Source: Paenibacillus oceani
GTDB lineage: Bacteria; Bacillota; Bacilli; Paenibacillales; NBRC-103111
Length of the DNA stretch: 64,000 bases
Assembly: GCF_014705615.1 (NCBI RefSeq)
Contig: NZ_JACXJA010000043.1
Coordinates: forward strand, 39,657 to 103,656
Direction: 5' to 3'
Shown: positions 8,403-16,640 of the stretch, one piece after another
Layout: every line of letters begins with the position of its first letter
Position numbering within the stretch: position 1 is the first letter of the stretch
Translations under genes and position numbers: made by a program
Notes under the pieces: generated by a model
What the model was told of the DNA's origin: nothing
What the model saw: only the letters and a program-made list of their open reading frames with translations
Database searches by the model: none

Positions 8403-8416
8403 TAACAACGCTTTCA
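8403..8416 (-). promoter_or_regulatory. cre-like catabolite operator
   Basis: On the minus strand TGAAAGCGTTGTTA matches TGWAANCGNTNWCA at 13 of 14 positions. It lies just downstream of the promoter at 8432-8460, a position where CcpA would act as a roadblock. Confidence 0.55.
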
Positions 8417-8431
8417 CCAACAAGTAATTAA

Positions 8432-8460
8432 AGGATAATGGAGAAATGAAGTATTGTCAA
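8432..8460 (-). promoter_or_regulatory. Sigma-A-type promoter of the solute-binding gene
   Basis: On the minus strand TTGACA (8460-8455) and TATCCT (8437-8432) are 17 bp apart in A/T-rich sequence. The start codon is about 120 bp downstream. Confidence 0.6.
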
Positions 8461-8657
8461 CAATATTATAATATTACAATAAATTAATCACACCCACTTA
8501 CAGTAGCCGATTTTATTTCATAAAACATGTATTAACATCATCATCCCCCGACAATTAAAGATAACCATTACTTCATCCGCCCCATCTCTATCCGCCCCCG
8601 CTTCTTTCCTGCAAAAGCCTCCCTACTGCCAGCCCGTTCCATAAACTCCATATGCAC

Positions 8658-8697
8658 CAAAAAGACGCCTCCGAACGAATCCCGTCCGCTTGGCGCC
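8658..8697 (-). terminator. Terminator of the ArsR-like gene
   Basis: On the minus strand GGCGCC (8697-8692) pairs with GGCGTC (8669-8664; one G-U pair). An inner stem CGGACG/CGTTCG supports it, and TTTTTGG follows. It sits about 75 bp after the stop at 8770. The rest of 8309-8769 holds only the upstream promoter elements. Confidence 0.6.
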
Positions 8698-8769
8698 TCC
8701 GTACCTGTCTCCTGTCCTTCTACCCATCCGTTTCCCAACCATCCGGGCAGTCCGCTTCCCTCCAACGCG

Positions 8770-9696
8770 CTACTCGTACATCACACGCATGACAATATCC
8801 TGCTCGTAATCCCCGAACCGTCTGCCGAACAAGTTGATGCCCCCGATGTTGACGGCATCCGATTTAATGCCGATCCGCAGCTTGACCGGCGCCGCCGCAC
8901 GCGCGCGGATATTCAGCTCCTGCAAAGTGACGCCGGCTAGCAGCACGTCATCCAAATAAGTTCCGCTGCCCGTGACCTTCCATGTTTTCAGCAGCCCGTA
9001 CTGCGTCACCGCATCGGTCACCCAATCCGGGTTCAGCTTGCCTCTGCGGTCTCCGAAATCGCCGGGGCATGTCCAGGTGCCGATCTCGGTATCGTTGATC
9101 CAGAGCGTAATGTCCGAAGGCCAGTCATGGTCGTAGGTCGGCGCTTCCGAGCACAGCTCCATCGCAAACTGAATGGATTGAATCGACGCTTGGCGCGGAA
9201 ACGCCGCTGGAAATTTGTATTCCACGTAGCCTTGCCGAAACCAGATCAGCTGCGCGGATACCCGCTCGGGCATATAAAAAACGGACGGTTCTTCCTTCGG
9301 CTCCACGATTCCCGACTCGAGCGCCATCCCGCAGGTAGAGGCGACTTCGCAATCCGAATAATGGCCGATCGGCATTTCCACGGTATAGCAGTTTTTCGGA
9401 TTATGGTTGCCGAGCGCCGTATGCAGCTTCATCCGGACCAAGTCAAAATTACGGGAGCACACTTTCATCGTTCCCCGCCTGGCCGGCAGCGTCTCTGTCA
9501 CGATCAGCCCGGTTTTCTCCAGCACTTTCACGTTAAGAGCGACGGTGGATACCGGCAAGCTTAGCTGCTCAGCTATATCGATAATGTTCATTTTGCGATC
9601 ATTCAGCAGCTTGATGATCTCGAGACGAACGTCGGAAGCCAGCGCATGGGCGACCTGCTTCAACAATTCCGGCTCGTCGAGCGACAAATCCAACAT
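8770..9696 (-). CDS. ArsR-like winged-helix regulator with C-terminal beta domain
   Basis: 308 residues. The N-terminal 70 residues form an ArsR-type winged helix (LLKQVAHALASDVRLEIIKLL; IIDIAEQLSLPVSTVALNVKVLEKTGLI). The remaining 230 residues are beta-rich, with WINDTEIGTWTCPGDFGDRRG and several cysteines (CSRNFD, CYTVEM, CEVASTCG). This arrangement is seen in Paenibacillus proteins annotated only as ArsR or helix-turn-helix regulators. The C-terminal part probably senses a ligand; whether the cysteines bind metal is not shown. ATG 9696 follows GGAGGG by 7 bp. Monocistronic, with its own terminator. Confidence 0.75.
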   Translation of the reverse strand: MLDLSLDEPELLKQVAHALASDVRLEIIKLLNDRKMNIIDIAEQLSLPVSTVALNVKVLEKTGLIVTETLPARRGTMKVCSRNFDLVRMKLHTALGNHNPKNCYTVEMPIGHYSDCEVASTCGMALESGIVEPKEEPSVFYMPERVSAQLIWFRQGYVEYKFPAAFPRQASIQSIQFAMELCSEAPTYDHDWPSDITLWINDTEIGTWTCPGDFGDRRGKLNPDWVTDAVTQYGLLKTWKVTGSGTYLDDVLLAGVTLQELNIRARAAAPVKLRIGIKSDAVNIGGINLFGRRFGDYEQDIVMRVMYE

Positions 9697-9845
9697 AGGA
9701 ATTCCCTCCGCCAGTATAGGGCTTGTTAGCTTCCTGAACAGCTCCAGACTTCCGACAGCAAGTCCGCAGTTCTTCCCTCCATTATAGCCTCCGAGCCGCC
9801 GTCGTTAAAGCGGGGATTCGCAGACGCCGAACGAGCTGCGCCGCA

Positions 9846-9887
9846 CAAAAAAAAAGGACAACGCCCAGGCGAAGCCTGCGTTGTCCT
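9846..9887 (-). terminator. Strong terminator of the sulfur operon
   Basis: On the minus strand AGGACAACGC (9887-9878) pairs with GCGTTGTCCT (9864-9855), followed by nine Ts. It lies about 30 bp past the YeeE/YedE stop. Confidence 0.9.
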
Positions 9888-9915
9888 CCCGCTTCTCTTC
9901 TTATCCTAACTTCGC

Positions 9916-11034
9916 TCAAGCTCCAAATGAATCGTCCCGCTTGAACAGCATCAGCGGCATTTTGAACACATAAGCGACGACGATGAAAATGCCGATAACC
10001 ATGCCGACCAGGACGAGCACGCTGCTGATCGACAGCCCGCCGACGCCGGTGATGACGTTGGCGATGTTGCAGCCCGGCGCGATCCGCGACGAGATCCCCA
10101 TCAGCAAGCCGCCGAAGATGGCGGCCGGCAGACGCGATCTGCGCGGGAAGCGAAGCTTGAAGCTCCCGCTCAGCAAGGCGGCGGAAAGCGATCCGATCAC
10201 GAGGAAGATGACGAGCGTCTCCTCCGGTCCGAGTCCTACTTTCGGAAAGTCGGCGAACAGCGCATTCAGGTACGTGTTGTTAAAGACGAAATCGTCCCCG
10301 AAAATTTGAGCGACGGCCACCGCGCCGATCCGCGTCTCCGGACCGGTGATGCCGACGTTCGACATCAGCGCGAATTGAACCGTAGCGACGACCCCGATCA
10401 GAAAAGCCACGAGACGAATGTCCCAGTGCGACTGCTTGAACGGGTTGCCCTCCCAGTCGGTCAAGGCGCTTTTGAACCCTTGCACGAAACCTTTCGCTCC
10501 GAACCGGGCGACCGCGATCGCCACCATAATCACTACGATAGCAACCGGTATTACATAGATGGGCAGCGGCAAATTATACAGGGTATACCCCGAATCGACG
10601 ACTGTCAGCGGTTCAATCGCATCGCGCGCCCACGGATCGTAGATCAGAGCGAACAGCAGGTTGCCCGCGATGGCGAACAGCAGCACGATCCAGAACTGCA
10701 CATACCCCATGCCGCACCGGTACAGCGTGCCCGAGCCGCAGCCTCCGGCGATCGTCATGCCGATCCCGAACAGCAGTCCGCCCAGCAGGTTCGCTCCGCC
10801 GATCGGCACGGTCCACAAGTCGGCGATCCCCTTGGCGCCGGTCGTCAGTACGAGCGCCCAGCCCAGCAGGGCGGTAGCCATCAGCACGAGCACGCCGTTC
10901 AGGATTCGCGTATCGCGCACGCTGATCCAGTCGCGAATTGAGGCGACGAAGCAAAAGTCCGCTTTTTGCAGCAAAAATCCGTAGCTGAATCCGAAAAATG
11001 CGGCCAGCAGAAAAACATCCCAAGTGTAAGCCAT
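9916..11034 (-). CDS. YeeE/YedE-family thiosulfate/sulfur transporter
   Basis: 372 residues, about ten hydrophobic helices. It carries the family's conserved cysteine motifs: QKADFCF near residue 25, GGCGSGTLYRCG near 95, and APGCNIANVITGVGG near the C terminus. In characterised relatives (TsuA) such cysteines relay thiosulfate through the membrane. The next gene upstream encodes a TusA-like protein, the usual partner (TsuB). ATG 11034 is chosen because AAGGAAGG lies 9 bp upstream; a TTG three codons earlier abuts that site. Last gene of a four-gene leftward operon. Confidence 0.9.
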   Translation of the reverse strand: MAYTWDVFLLAAFFGFSYGFLLQKADFCFVASIRDWISVRDTRILNGVLVLMATALLGWALVLTTGAKGIADLWTVPIGGANLLGGLLFGIGMTIAGGCGSGTLYRCGMGYVQFWIVLLFAIAGNLLFALIYDPWARDAIEPLTVVDSGYTLYNLPLPIYVIPVAIVVIMVAIAVARFGAKGFVQGFKSALTDWEGNPFKQSHWDIRLVAFLIGVVATVQFALMSNVGITGPETRIGAVAVAQIFGDDFVFNNTYLNALFADFPKVGLGPEETLVIFLVIGSLSAALLSGSFKLRFPRRSRLPAAIFGGLLMGISSRIAPGCNIANVITGVGGLSISSVLVLVGMVIGIFIVVAYVFKMPLMLFKRDDSFGA

Positions 11035-11057
11035 CGGAGCCAACCTTCCTTAGTTCA

Positions 11058-11318
11058 TTACGACTTTTTCACGAAAATATGATATTGTCCGCCTTTTTTG
11101 GCGACCCCGAGAAACTCTCCGATTTTATTCATCTTCACAGCAGCCGGAATCGTCTTCGTCGCGATGCTGTGATCGGTAATCTCGACGACGATTTCTCCCG
11201 CTTTCGCTTTGCGAAGTCCGTCCAAAGCCAGATTCAGCGTATGCGGGCACACTTCCCCGATGGCGTCTACGATGTGGTCGGGCTTCAGTTCGAGCAATTG
11301 TTGTTCAGTAAGGCTCAT
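11058..11318 (-). CDS. TusA-family sulfur carrier / sulfurtransferase
   Basis: 86 residues, the usual TusA size. The fold elements are the Cys-bearing helix start GEVCPHTLNLALDGL (Cys 24) and the strand IVVEITDHSIATKTI. Canonical TusA has CPxP; here it is CPHT, so the second proline is replaced. TusA-like proteins accept persulfide or thiosulfate sulfur on this cysteine. Its start overlaps the rhodanese stop by 4 bp (ATGA), so the two are coupled, and the YeeE/YedE transporter follows. Likely TsuB-like partner of that transporter. Confidence 0.88.
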   Translation of the reverse strand: MSLTEQQLLELKPDHIVDAIGEVCPHTLNLALDGLRKAKAGEIVVEITDHSIATKTIPAAVKMNKIGEFLGVAKKGGQYHIFVKKS

Positions 11319-11710
11319 TGTCCGTGATCCCCTTTCGATTCGTCGAGTCTGTAAGTTTCGATCGGCTCCGCGGAGCCTGTTGCCGTGACGTTCCCTTCAT
11401 TGGCCCAGCTGAGCATGCCCCCGGCAAAGTTGTGCACCTTGGAGAACCCGTTGTTTTGAAAATATTTGGCGACCTCAAAGCTCCTCCGGCCGCTTCTGCA
11501 GACGAACACGTATTCCTTCTCCGGGTCAAGCTTCTCGGTCCAGTCGATAATATCGCCCATCGGAATCAGGGGCAGCCCCTCAATATGGGCCACCTCGTAC
11601 TCCTCGGGTTCCCGGACGTCGATTACGACAGCGGTACGGTTCGGGTCTTCGAGTATATCCTTTAACTCCTGCCAATCCAAGTGGGAAACTTCTTCGATTC
11701 TGTGCGGCAT
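11315..11710 (-). CDS. Single-domain rhodanese sulfurtransferase
   Basis: 131 residues, one rhodanese domain. The motifs are VIDVREPEEYEVAHIEG and the active-site loop CRSGRRS (Cys 71), followed by NFAGGMLSWANEG. It is cytoplasmic, with no signal peptide. Rhodaneses move sulfane sulfur between thiosulfate, persulfides and carriers such as TusA. The two genes overlap by 4 bp, which fits handing sulfur to the neighbouring TusA-like protein. Confidence 0.9.
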   Translation of the reverse strand: MPHRIEEVSHLDWQELKDILEDPNRTAVVIDVREPEEYEVAHIEGLPLIPMGDIIDWTEKLDPEKEYVFVCRSGRRSFEVAKYFQNNGFSKVHNFAGGMLSWANEGNVTATGSAEPIETYRLDESKGDHGQ

Positions 11711-11722
11711 GCGGCTTCCTCC

Positions 11723-12688
11723 TTATTTCACCAGCGTCGTATCGTCAGCGTTAGCCCATTCGGCCATCGAGCCTTCGTAAGGACGAATATCCTGGAACCC
11801 GAGCAGACGCAGCGTGAAGTAGGAATGCGCTCCGCGAATGTTCGTCTGGCAGTACGGAATGATCGTTTTTTCCTTATCCGTCACTCCGGCTTTCGTGTAA
11901 ATATCGTTCAGGTCTTTGTAGCTTTTGAACTTCGGCACCCCGTCCGCCGGAGTCTGGTCGATCGCCTCGCTCCACTCGGTGTTGACTGCGCCCTTGACGT
12001 GTCCGCCGTTTTTGTTGCCGCGCAAATCTTCGCCGGAATATTCCTTCGCCGAGCGGGTGTCGAGCACTGTGCACTGGGCGAGATCGGCGCTCAGCAGTTG
12101 CGTTTTGGTCGTAATCAGCTTGTCGTTAGGCTGCGGAGCGAAATTGCCCCTGGTTACCGCCGGAACATCCGTCGACACTTCCTTGCCGGCAGCCGTCCAT
12201 GCGGCATAACCGCCATTAAGAATCTTTATTTTATCTTTCAGACCGTAATATTCGAGTGCGTAAAAAACGCGTGTTGCGCCGTTGCCCGAAGCTTCGTCAT
12301 ACACGACGATCGTCGAGTCGCTGTTGATCCCGGCCTTTTGAACCAGCTCGGTGAACGCTTCTTTCGAGACGATCGAATTATTTTTGGAATCTTTCAGCAG
12401 GCCCGAGTTGATCGACACCGCTCCCGGAATATGTCCCTGCTCGTAACCTTTGGAACGGGCGTCGATAATTTTAACCTTTGCGTCCTTCGCATTCGACTCT
12501 ACCCATTTCACATCGGCAAGCAGCTGTGCATTCGGATACGGGTCCGTCGCTTTGACTTCCTGAACCGCCTTGTTGCCTGTGTTCGAGCCCCCCGCCGCAT
12601 TCGTTGCGCTGCCGTCCGGCTTGCTGCTGCAGGCCCCGGCAATCCCCGCAAGTACTACCAATGAAAGAAGTGCCATTTTCTTTTTCAT
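11723..12688 (-). CDS. Two-domain rhodanese (thiosulfate / mercaptopyruvate sulfurtransferase) lipoprotein
   Basis: 321 residues. The signal peptide ends in a lipobox AGAC with Cys 20, so this is an extracellular lipid-anchored enzyme. Two rhodanese domains follow. The first (KIIDARSKGYEQGHIPGA) has Asp where a catalytic cysteine would sit (YDEASGNGATR). The second carries the active Cys 280 in PYCQTNIRGAHSYF, which differs from the usual CG[ST]GVTA of mercaptopyruvate sulfurtransferases. First gene of the leftward sulfur operon, starting from a promoter that overlaps the divergent one for the propeller lipoprotein. Probably processes thiosulfate or related sulfur outside the membrane before uptake. 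Confidence 0.88.
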   Translation of the reverse strand: MKKKMALLSLVVLAGIAGACSSKPDGSATNAAGGSNTGNKAVQEVKATDPYPNAQLLADVKWVESNAKDAKVKIIDARSKGYEQGHIPGAVSINSGLLKDSKNNSIVSKEAFTELVQKAGINSDSTIVVYDEASGNGATRVFYALEYYGLKDKIKILNGGYAAWTAAGKEVSTDVPAVTRGNFAPQPNDKLITTKTQLLSADLAQCTVLDTRSAKEYSGEDLRGNKNGGHVKGAVNTEWSEAIDQTPADGVPKFKSYKDLNDIYTKAGVTDKEKTIIPYCQTNIRGAHSYFTLRLLGFQDIRPYEGSMAEWANADDTTLVK

Positions 12689-12721
12689 CGAATCTTTCTC
12701 TCCTTCCGGACCTTCTGCATC

Positions 12722-12775
12722 TTGCGCCCTATATCGTTTCCCTAGTATAATACACCTATCCCGAGTGTGTTACAA
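12722..12775. promoter_or_regulatory. Overlapping divergent promoters
   Basis: Plus strand: TTGCGC (12722-12727), 18 bp, TATAAT (12746-12751), driving the propeller lipoprotein. Minus strand: TTGTAA (12775-12770), 17 bp, TATTAT (12752-12747), driving the sulfurtransferase operon. The two -10 boxes occupy almost the same bases, so polymerase cannot occupy both at once. Confidence 0.65.
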
Positions 12776-12810
12776 GGATTAATTTCAGCTAATCGATTAG
12801 GAGAATTGCA

Positions 12811-13887
12811 ATGAGACAAAGGAAGCGGGTTATCGCAATCGGAGTAGCGCTCGTCTTGATTCTGAGCGGATGTGCGATGGAGACGAAAGAACAGGCTCGC
12901 CAGCGTCTGTCGGCGGGCGGGGACAATAAGACGGGGGTAGCGGGCGCCGCGGCGCCGCAAGGAGAGGCCGGGAAGCTGACGGCTGTCCAATTTTATGTGC
13001 CTAGCGAGAAAGAGAACAAGCTGTCGGTCATCGACGTGCCGACCGGCAAAGTCGTAGGCTCCGTCCAGCTGTCGGAAGCGCCGGCGACGGTCGTCTTCTC
13101 GAGTACGATGCGGGAAGCGTATGCGGCCAATATGAACAGCAGCACGATCTCCTTCATCAATACGCAGACATTAAAGGTGGAGAAGGAAGTCCCGGTTGGC
13201 CCGATGCCTCACGGGATCGTGCTGTCGCCGGACAACAAGACGCTGTATGTCGCGGCCGTGGCGGACCAGTTCGTCTATCTCGTCGATACGAAGGCGGGCA
13301 AGGAAGCCGGAACAATCGATCTGGGAGCCGGGGCGAAGACCAACTACATGGCTTTGTTCGGCGACAAGCTCTATATTAGCGATCATGAGAATCATAAGGT
13401 GTACGTCGTTAATGTGAAAACGAAAGAAAAAGTGCTTACGATCGAAACCGGCAAAACGCCGCGAGCCGTCAAAGTAAGCGACGACGGCAAGAAGCTGTTC
13501 GTTCCGACTGCCGGGGACGGCAACCTGGAAACGTACAATACCGAGGACGGCAAGCTGCTCTCTAAAATTCCGGTCGGAGCCGGCGCCACCGATGTCGTCA
13601 TCGCGGAGGACGGACAGAGCGGCATTGTTACGTCCATGGAAGGCAATTCGGTCACGTTTGTCGACCTCGCAGGCGGCAAACCAGTCCAGACGATTCAGGA
13701 TTTGCCGGGTGCCCGCCATATCGCCTACAATCGGCTGCAGTCCAAAGCGTACGTCACGCTCTCGGGCTCAGACGAGGTCGCCGTCATCGATACCCTGACG
13801 CGTCAGACCGGCGAGAGAATTAAAGTAGGAACGATGCCGCACGGCATTCAGCTCAAAGCATTACCCGGCATCGGCGGCAGCTGCTGA
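12811..13887 (+). CDS. YVTN-type beta-propeller lipoprotein
   Basis: 358 residues. The signal peptide ends in a lipobox LSGC-A with Cys 21, so the protein is anchored outside the cell. The body is a seven-bladed propeller of about 42-residue repeats, with blades such as KLSVIDVPTGKVVGSVQL, TISFINTQTLKVEKEVPVG and KVYVVNVKTKEKVLTIETG. These YVTN repeats usually serve as binding scaffolds. It is divergent from the sulfur operon and shares its promoter region, which suggests a role in the same sulfur or redox process; no catalytic residues are evident. ATG 12811 follows AGGAGA. Confidence 0.85.
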   Translation: MRQRKRVIAIGVALVLILSGCAMETKEQARQRLSAGGDNKTGVAGAAAPQGEAGKLTAVQFYVPSEKENKLSVIDVPTGKVVGSVQLSEAPATVVFSSTMREAYAANMNSSTISFINTQTLKVEKEVPVGPMPHGIVLSPDNKTLYVAAVADQFVYLVDTKAGKEAGTIDLGAGAKTNYMALFGDKLYISDHENHKVYVVNVKTKEKVLTIETGKTPRAVKVSDDGKKLFVPTAGDGNLETYNTEDGKLLSKIPVGAGATDVVIAEDGQSGIVTSMEGNSVTFVDLAGGKPVQTIQDLPGARHIAYNRLQSKAYVTLSGSDEVAVIDTLTRQTGERIKVGTMPHGIQLKALPGIGGSC

Positions 13888-13900
13888 ACCGCCCGATCCG

Positions 13901-13944
13901 AACAAACAGCCTCCTTTCACAGTAGTGAAAGGAGGCTGTTTGTT
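13901..13944. terminator. Perfect 20-bp terminator hairpin
   Basis: AACAAACAGCCTCCTTTCAC (13901-13920) pairs completely with 13925-13944 around the loop AGTA. It ends the propeller gene transcript. Confidence 0.85.
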
Positions 13945-14053
13945 ATTGTCCGTTCTCGGCCCCGCCATACCTGAGAACTTCTGCAGCGGTGCATGTTTCG
14001 GGCAGAAATGGGAAAGCGTACTAAGTGATCGATCATTACGGATAGAAAGTGCG

Positions 14054-15169
14054 ATGCCCATGAGCAGGTCCAATAGCAAAATCAACTTTTTGCAATTATG
14101 CATGATTCTGATGCTGATGAACGGCTTGACTGATCACGTCATCATTAATCCACTGCTGCTGGATGCCTCCGGACGCGATGCATGGATTGCAGTCATCTGC
14201 ACCGCATTCTGGTTCCTCCCTTGGTGCGCGCTGATCGTTTACATTATGCGCTCCGCCAATGGAGAAAGAATCCAGCCTTGGTTAGCCAAACAGACTTCTC
14301 CGGTCATCTCCTGGTTGCTGCTAACCCCTATCATCTTGCAGTTGTACTTGATCGGGGGAATGACTGTTGAACAGACGGTCACCTGGACGGCCACGAACTA
14401 TTTGCCTGCCACCCCGACATCGGTGCTGACGATCGTCTTGGTGCTGGTATGCCTGTATGCGGCCAATTACGGACTCAAGGCCATTGCGATCAGCTCCGGC
14501 ATTTTGCTTCCGACCGTCATCGGACTCGGTTTTTTTGTAGCGATCGCCAATATACCTGAGAAAGACTACGGCATGCTGAAGCCTTTTCTCGAGAACGGCT
14601 GGAAGCCTGTCTATCATGGAATGGTGTTTGCCGGGGGCAGCTTTTCGGAACTCTTTTTAATTCTGCTATTACAACACCGTCTCAAATCGGGGATCAAATC
14701 TTGGAAGCTGATGCTTCTTGCCCTGATCCTCATCTACATCACGTTAGGTCCTATTGTTGGCGCTATTACGGAATTCGGTCCCCAAGAAGCGGCGAAGCAG
14801 ATGGTATCTCCATATGAACAGTGGCGTCTGGTCCGATTGGGCGATTATATCGAACATGTCGATTTTTTATCCGTCTACCAGTGGCTGGCCGGCGCAACCG
14901 TACGGATCAGTGTGGCCATGTTTTTGCTGGCCGACCTGCTGCCCATTCACAGCCCGAAAGTCCGTCAGCTCTTTTTGTGGGGGCTTACGTTAAGCTATGT
15001 TGGCTGTATATTGTTTACGAATTCTCAAAATGCGCTCTATTTGCGTATTTACCAATCCTATTTTCCCATAACGCTTGTAGTCACACTGCTGCTTAGCGTT
15101 GTAACTACCGGCATAGCGTTCTGGTCAAGGAAAAAGGGGGAGATCCGGCATGAACGAACCGATTCCTAA
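14054..15169 (+). CDS. gerKB: Spore germination protein, GerKB/GerAB family permease
   Basis: About 371 residues with ten hydrophobic helices of the amino-acid/polyamine-permease fold, ending in a basic tail. Family marks are INFLQLCMILMLMNG, DAWIAVICTAFWFLPW, and the loop YGMLKPFLENGWKPVYHGMV. GerAB-type subunits sit in the spore inner membrane and recognise germinants. ATG 14054 (MPMSRSNSK) is chosen by family length; its ribosome site is weak and the ATG at 14060 is equally possible. The open frame extends upstream to 13925 through the terminator, which is not coding. First gene of a B-A-C operon, overlapping the next by 20 bp. Confidence 0.88.
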   Translation: MPMSRSNSKINFLQLCMILMLMNGLTDHVIINPLLLDASGRDAWIAVICTAFWFLPWCALIVYIMRSANGERIQPWLAKQTSPVISWLLLTPIILQLYLIGGMTVEQTVTWTATNYLPATPTSVLTIVLVLVCLYAANYGLKAIAISSGILLPTVIGLGFFVAIANIPEKDYGMLKPFLENGWKPVYHGMVFAGGSFSELFLILLLQHRLKSGIKSWKLMLLALILIYITLGPIVGAITEFGPQEAAKQMVSPYEQWRLVRLGDYIEHVDFLSVYQWLAGATVRISVAMFLLADLLPIHSPKVRQLFLWGLTLSYVGCILFTNSQNALYLRIYQSYFPITLVVTLLLSVVTTGIAFWSRKKGEIRHERTDS

Positions 15170-16640
15170 CCCGCCGACTATTGTATGGACGGAACAGAAG
15201 CTGAGAAATATATTCGCTTTATCTTCAGACGTCAAAGTTCATTCGTACCGCTTTGGTCCGCACAATGAACCGTCTGACGTCGTATTGGTTTATACGGAGG
15301 GGCTGTGCAACAACGAAGCGATCGGCAGAACGATCCTCCCCTCCCTGCATCAGGCCTACCAGCAAACGAAGTTCGCCGATATCGGCTCGAACAGGCTGTT
15401 TGGGCTTTTGCCCCTCATTCCTTTCGAGGGCCAGACCGAAATCGATAACATAACGATTTCCGTTTTCCAGGGCAATCTGGTTCTTCTGTTCCCCGATCAA
15501 GGGGAGTTGTTCCGGATCGACATCGGCAGTCGCCCCGAACGAAACCCGGAGGAATCCAGTACGGAAATTTCGATCAAGGGGCCGAAGGACGGCTTTATCG
15601 AAGACATTGCCGTTAACGTCGCACTGATCCGCAAGCGAATCCGAAGCGATACGTTGTGTTACGAAACGACGCTTTTGGGACGGCGGACGAAAACGAAAAT
15701 CGGACTTCTCTACATCCGGGACATCATCTCGCCGAAGATCTTGAGCGAGGTCCGCTCCCGGCTCGACAAGATCGATGTGGACGGCATTTATAGTGTCAGC
15801 CAACTCGAAGAGGCGCTTTCGGACGCCAAATATTCATTGTTCCCGTTGTTCGACAATACCGGACGCCCGGACTATGCGGTCGCAAGTCTGCTCGCCGGCA
15901 GATTCGTCATCATAGTCGACGGGATTCCGCTTGTATTAATCGGTCCCAGCAACTTTGCGCTGCTCTTGAAGTCACCGGAAGATATTCACTTTACTTACCA
16001 ATATACGACGTTTTCCCGGCTCATCCGTCTGACCAGTTTCCTGATTGCCATCTATTTGCCGGGCTTTTGGGTAGCCCTGTCCGCGTTTCATCAGGATCAG
16101 ATTCCGTTCCGCCTGATGGCAACCATTGCAGTGGCCCGTCTCGGGCTTCCGCTATCCGCCCAGATGGAGATGTTCCTGTTGCTCGTCATGCTGGAAATTT
16201 TCAGAGAAGCGGGGGTACGCCTTCCAAGCAGCATCGGGCAAACCCTTACGGTAGTCGGCGGATTGATTATCGGAGATGCCGCGATCCGGGTAGGTCTCGT
16301 ATCGCCATCTGTTGTCGTCGTAGGCGCGTTAACAGCGGTTGCGGGAGCAACACTGGTCAATCAGACGTTAAGCACGGTAGTAAGCGTAATCCGATTAACC
16401 ATCTTTTTGCTCTGCTCGATGATCGGCATGTACGGGCTCATCCTTTCGATGATTCTGCTTACGTTTTACATGTCGAGACTGCATTCGTTCGGCGTTCCAT
16501 ACCTGGCTCCTCTCTCTCCGCCTATCTTTAAAGATATGCTGTCCGCGTTTTTGCGCATACCGTGGAGCAAGAGGAGAACCCGGCCGGTGACACTTCATAC
16601 GACCGATTCGGACCACTATAGCAAGGAGGAGGAGCCTTGA
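15150..16640 (+). CDS. gerKA: Spore germination protein, GerKA/GerAA family
   Basis: 496 residues, normal for the family. A soluble N-terminal half contains the conserved run ESSTEISIKGPKDGFIEDI and the RSRLDKIDVDGI segment. Five or so membrane helices follow (for example IGQTLTVVGGLIIGDAAIRVGLVSPSVVVVGA, residues about 370-400, split in the middle). The C-terminal cytoplasmic segment holds the family's PYLAPLSPP. It forms the germinant-receptor A subunit together with the B and C proteins encoded beside it. GGGGGAG upstream of ATG 15150 lies inside the B gene, and its stop overlaps the C gene. Confidence 0.95.
   Translation: MNEPIPNPPTIVWTEQKLRNIFALSSDVKVHSYRFGPHNEPSDVVLVYTEGLCNNEAIGRTILPSLHQAYQQTKFADIGSNRLFGLLPLIPFEGQTEIDNITISVFQGNLVLLFPDQGELFRIDIGSRPERNPEESSTEISIKGPKDGFIEDIAVNVALIRKRIRSDTLCYETTLLGRRTKTKIGLLYIRDIISPKILSEVRSRLDKIDVDGIYSVSQLEEALSDAKYSLFPLFDNTGRPDYAVASLLAGRFVIIVDGIPLVLIGPSNFALLLKSPEDIHFTYQYTTFSRLIRLTSFLIAIYLPGFWVALSAFHQDQIPFRLMATIAVARLGLPLSAQMEMFLLLVMLEIFREAGVRLPSSIGQTLTVVGGLIIGDAAIRVGLVSPSVVVVGALTAVAGATLVNQTLSTVVSVIRLTIFLLCSMIGMYGLILSMILLTFYMSRLHSFGVPYLAPLSPPIFKDMLSAFLRIPWSKRRTRPVTLHTTDSDHYSKEEEP

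Noticed and set aside
8568..8765. 65-codon minus-strand frame after the ArsR-like gene
   Set aside because: It spans the terminator at 8658-8697, has low-complexity Gly/Arg composition and no family match.
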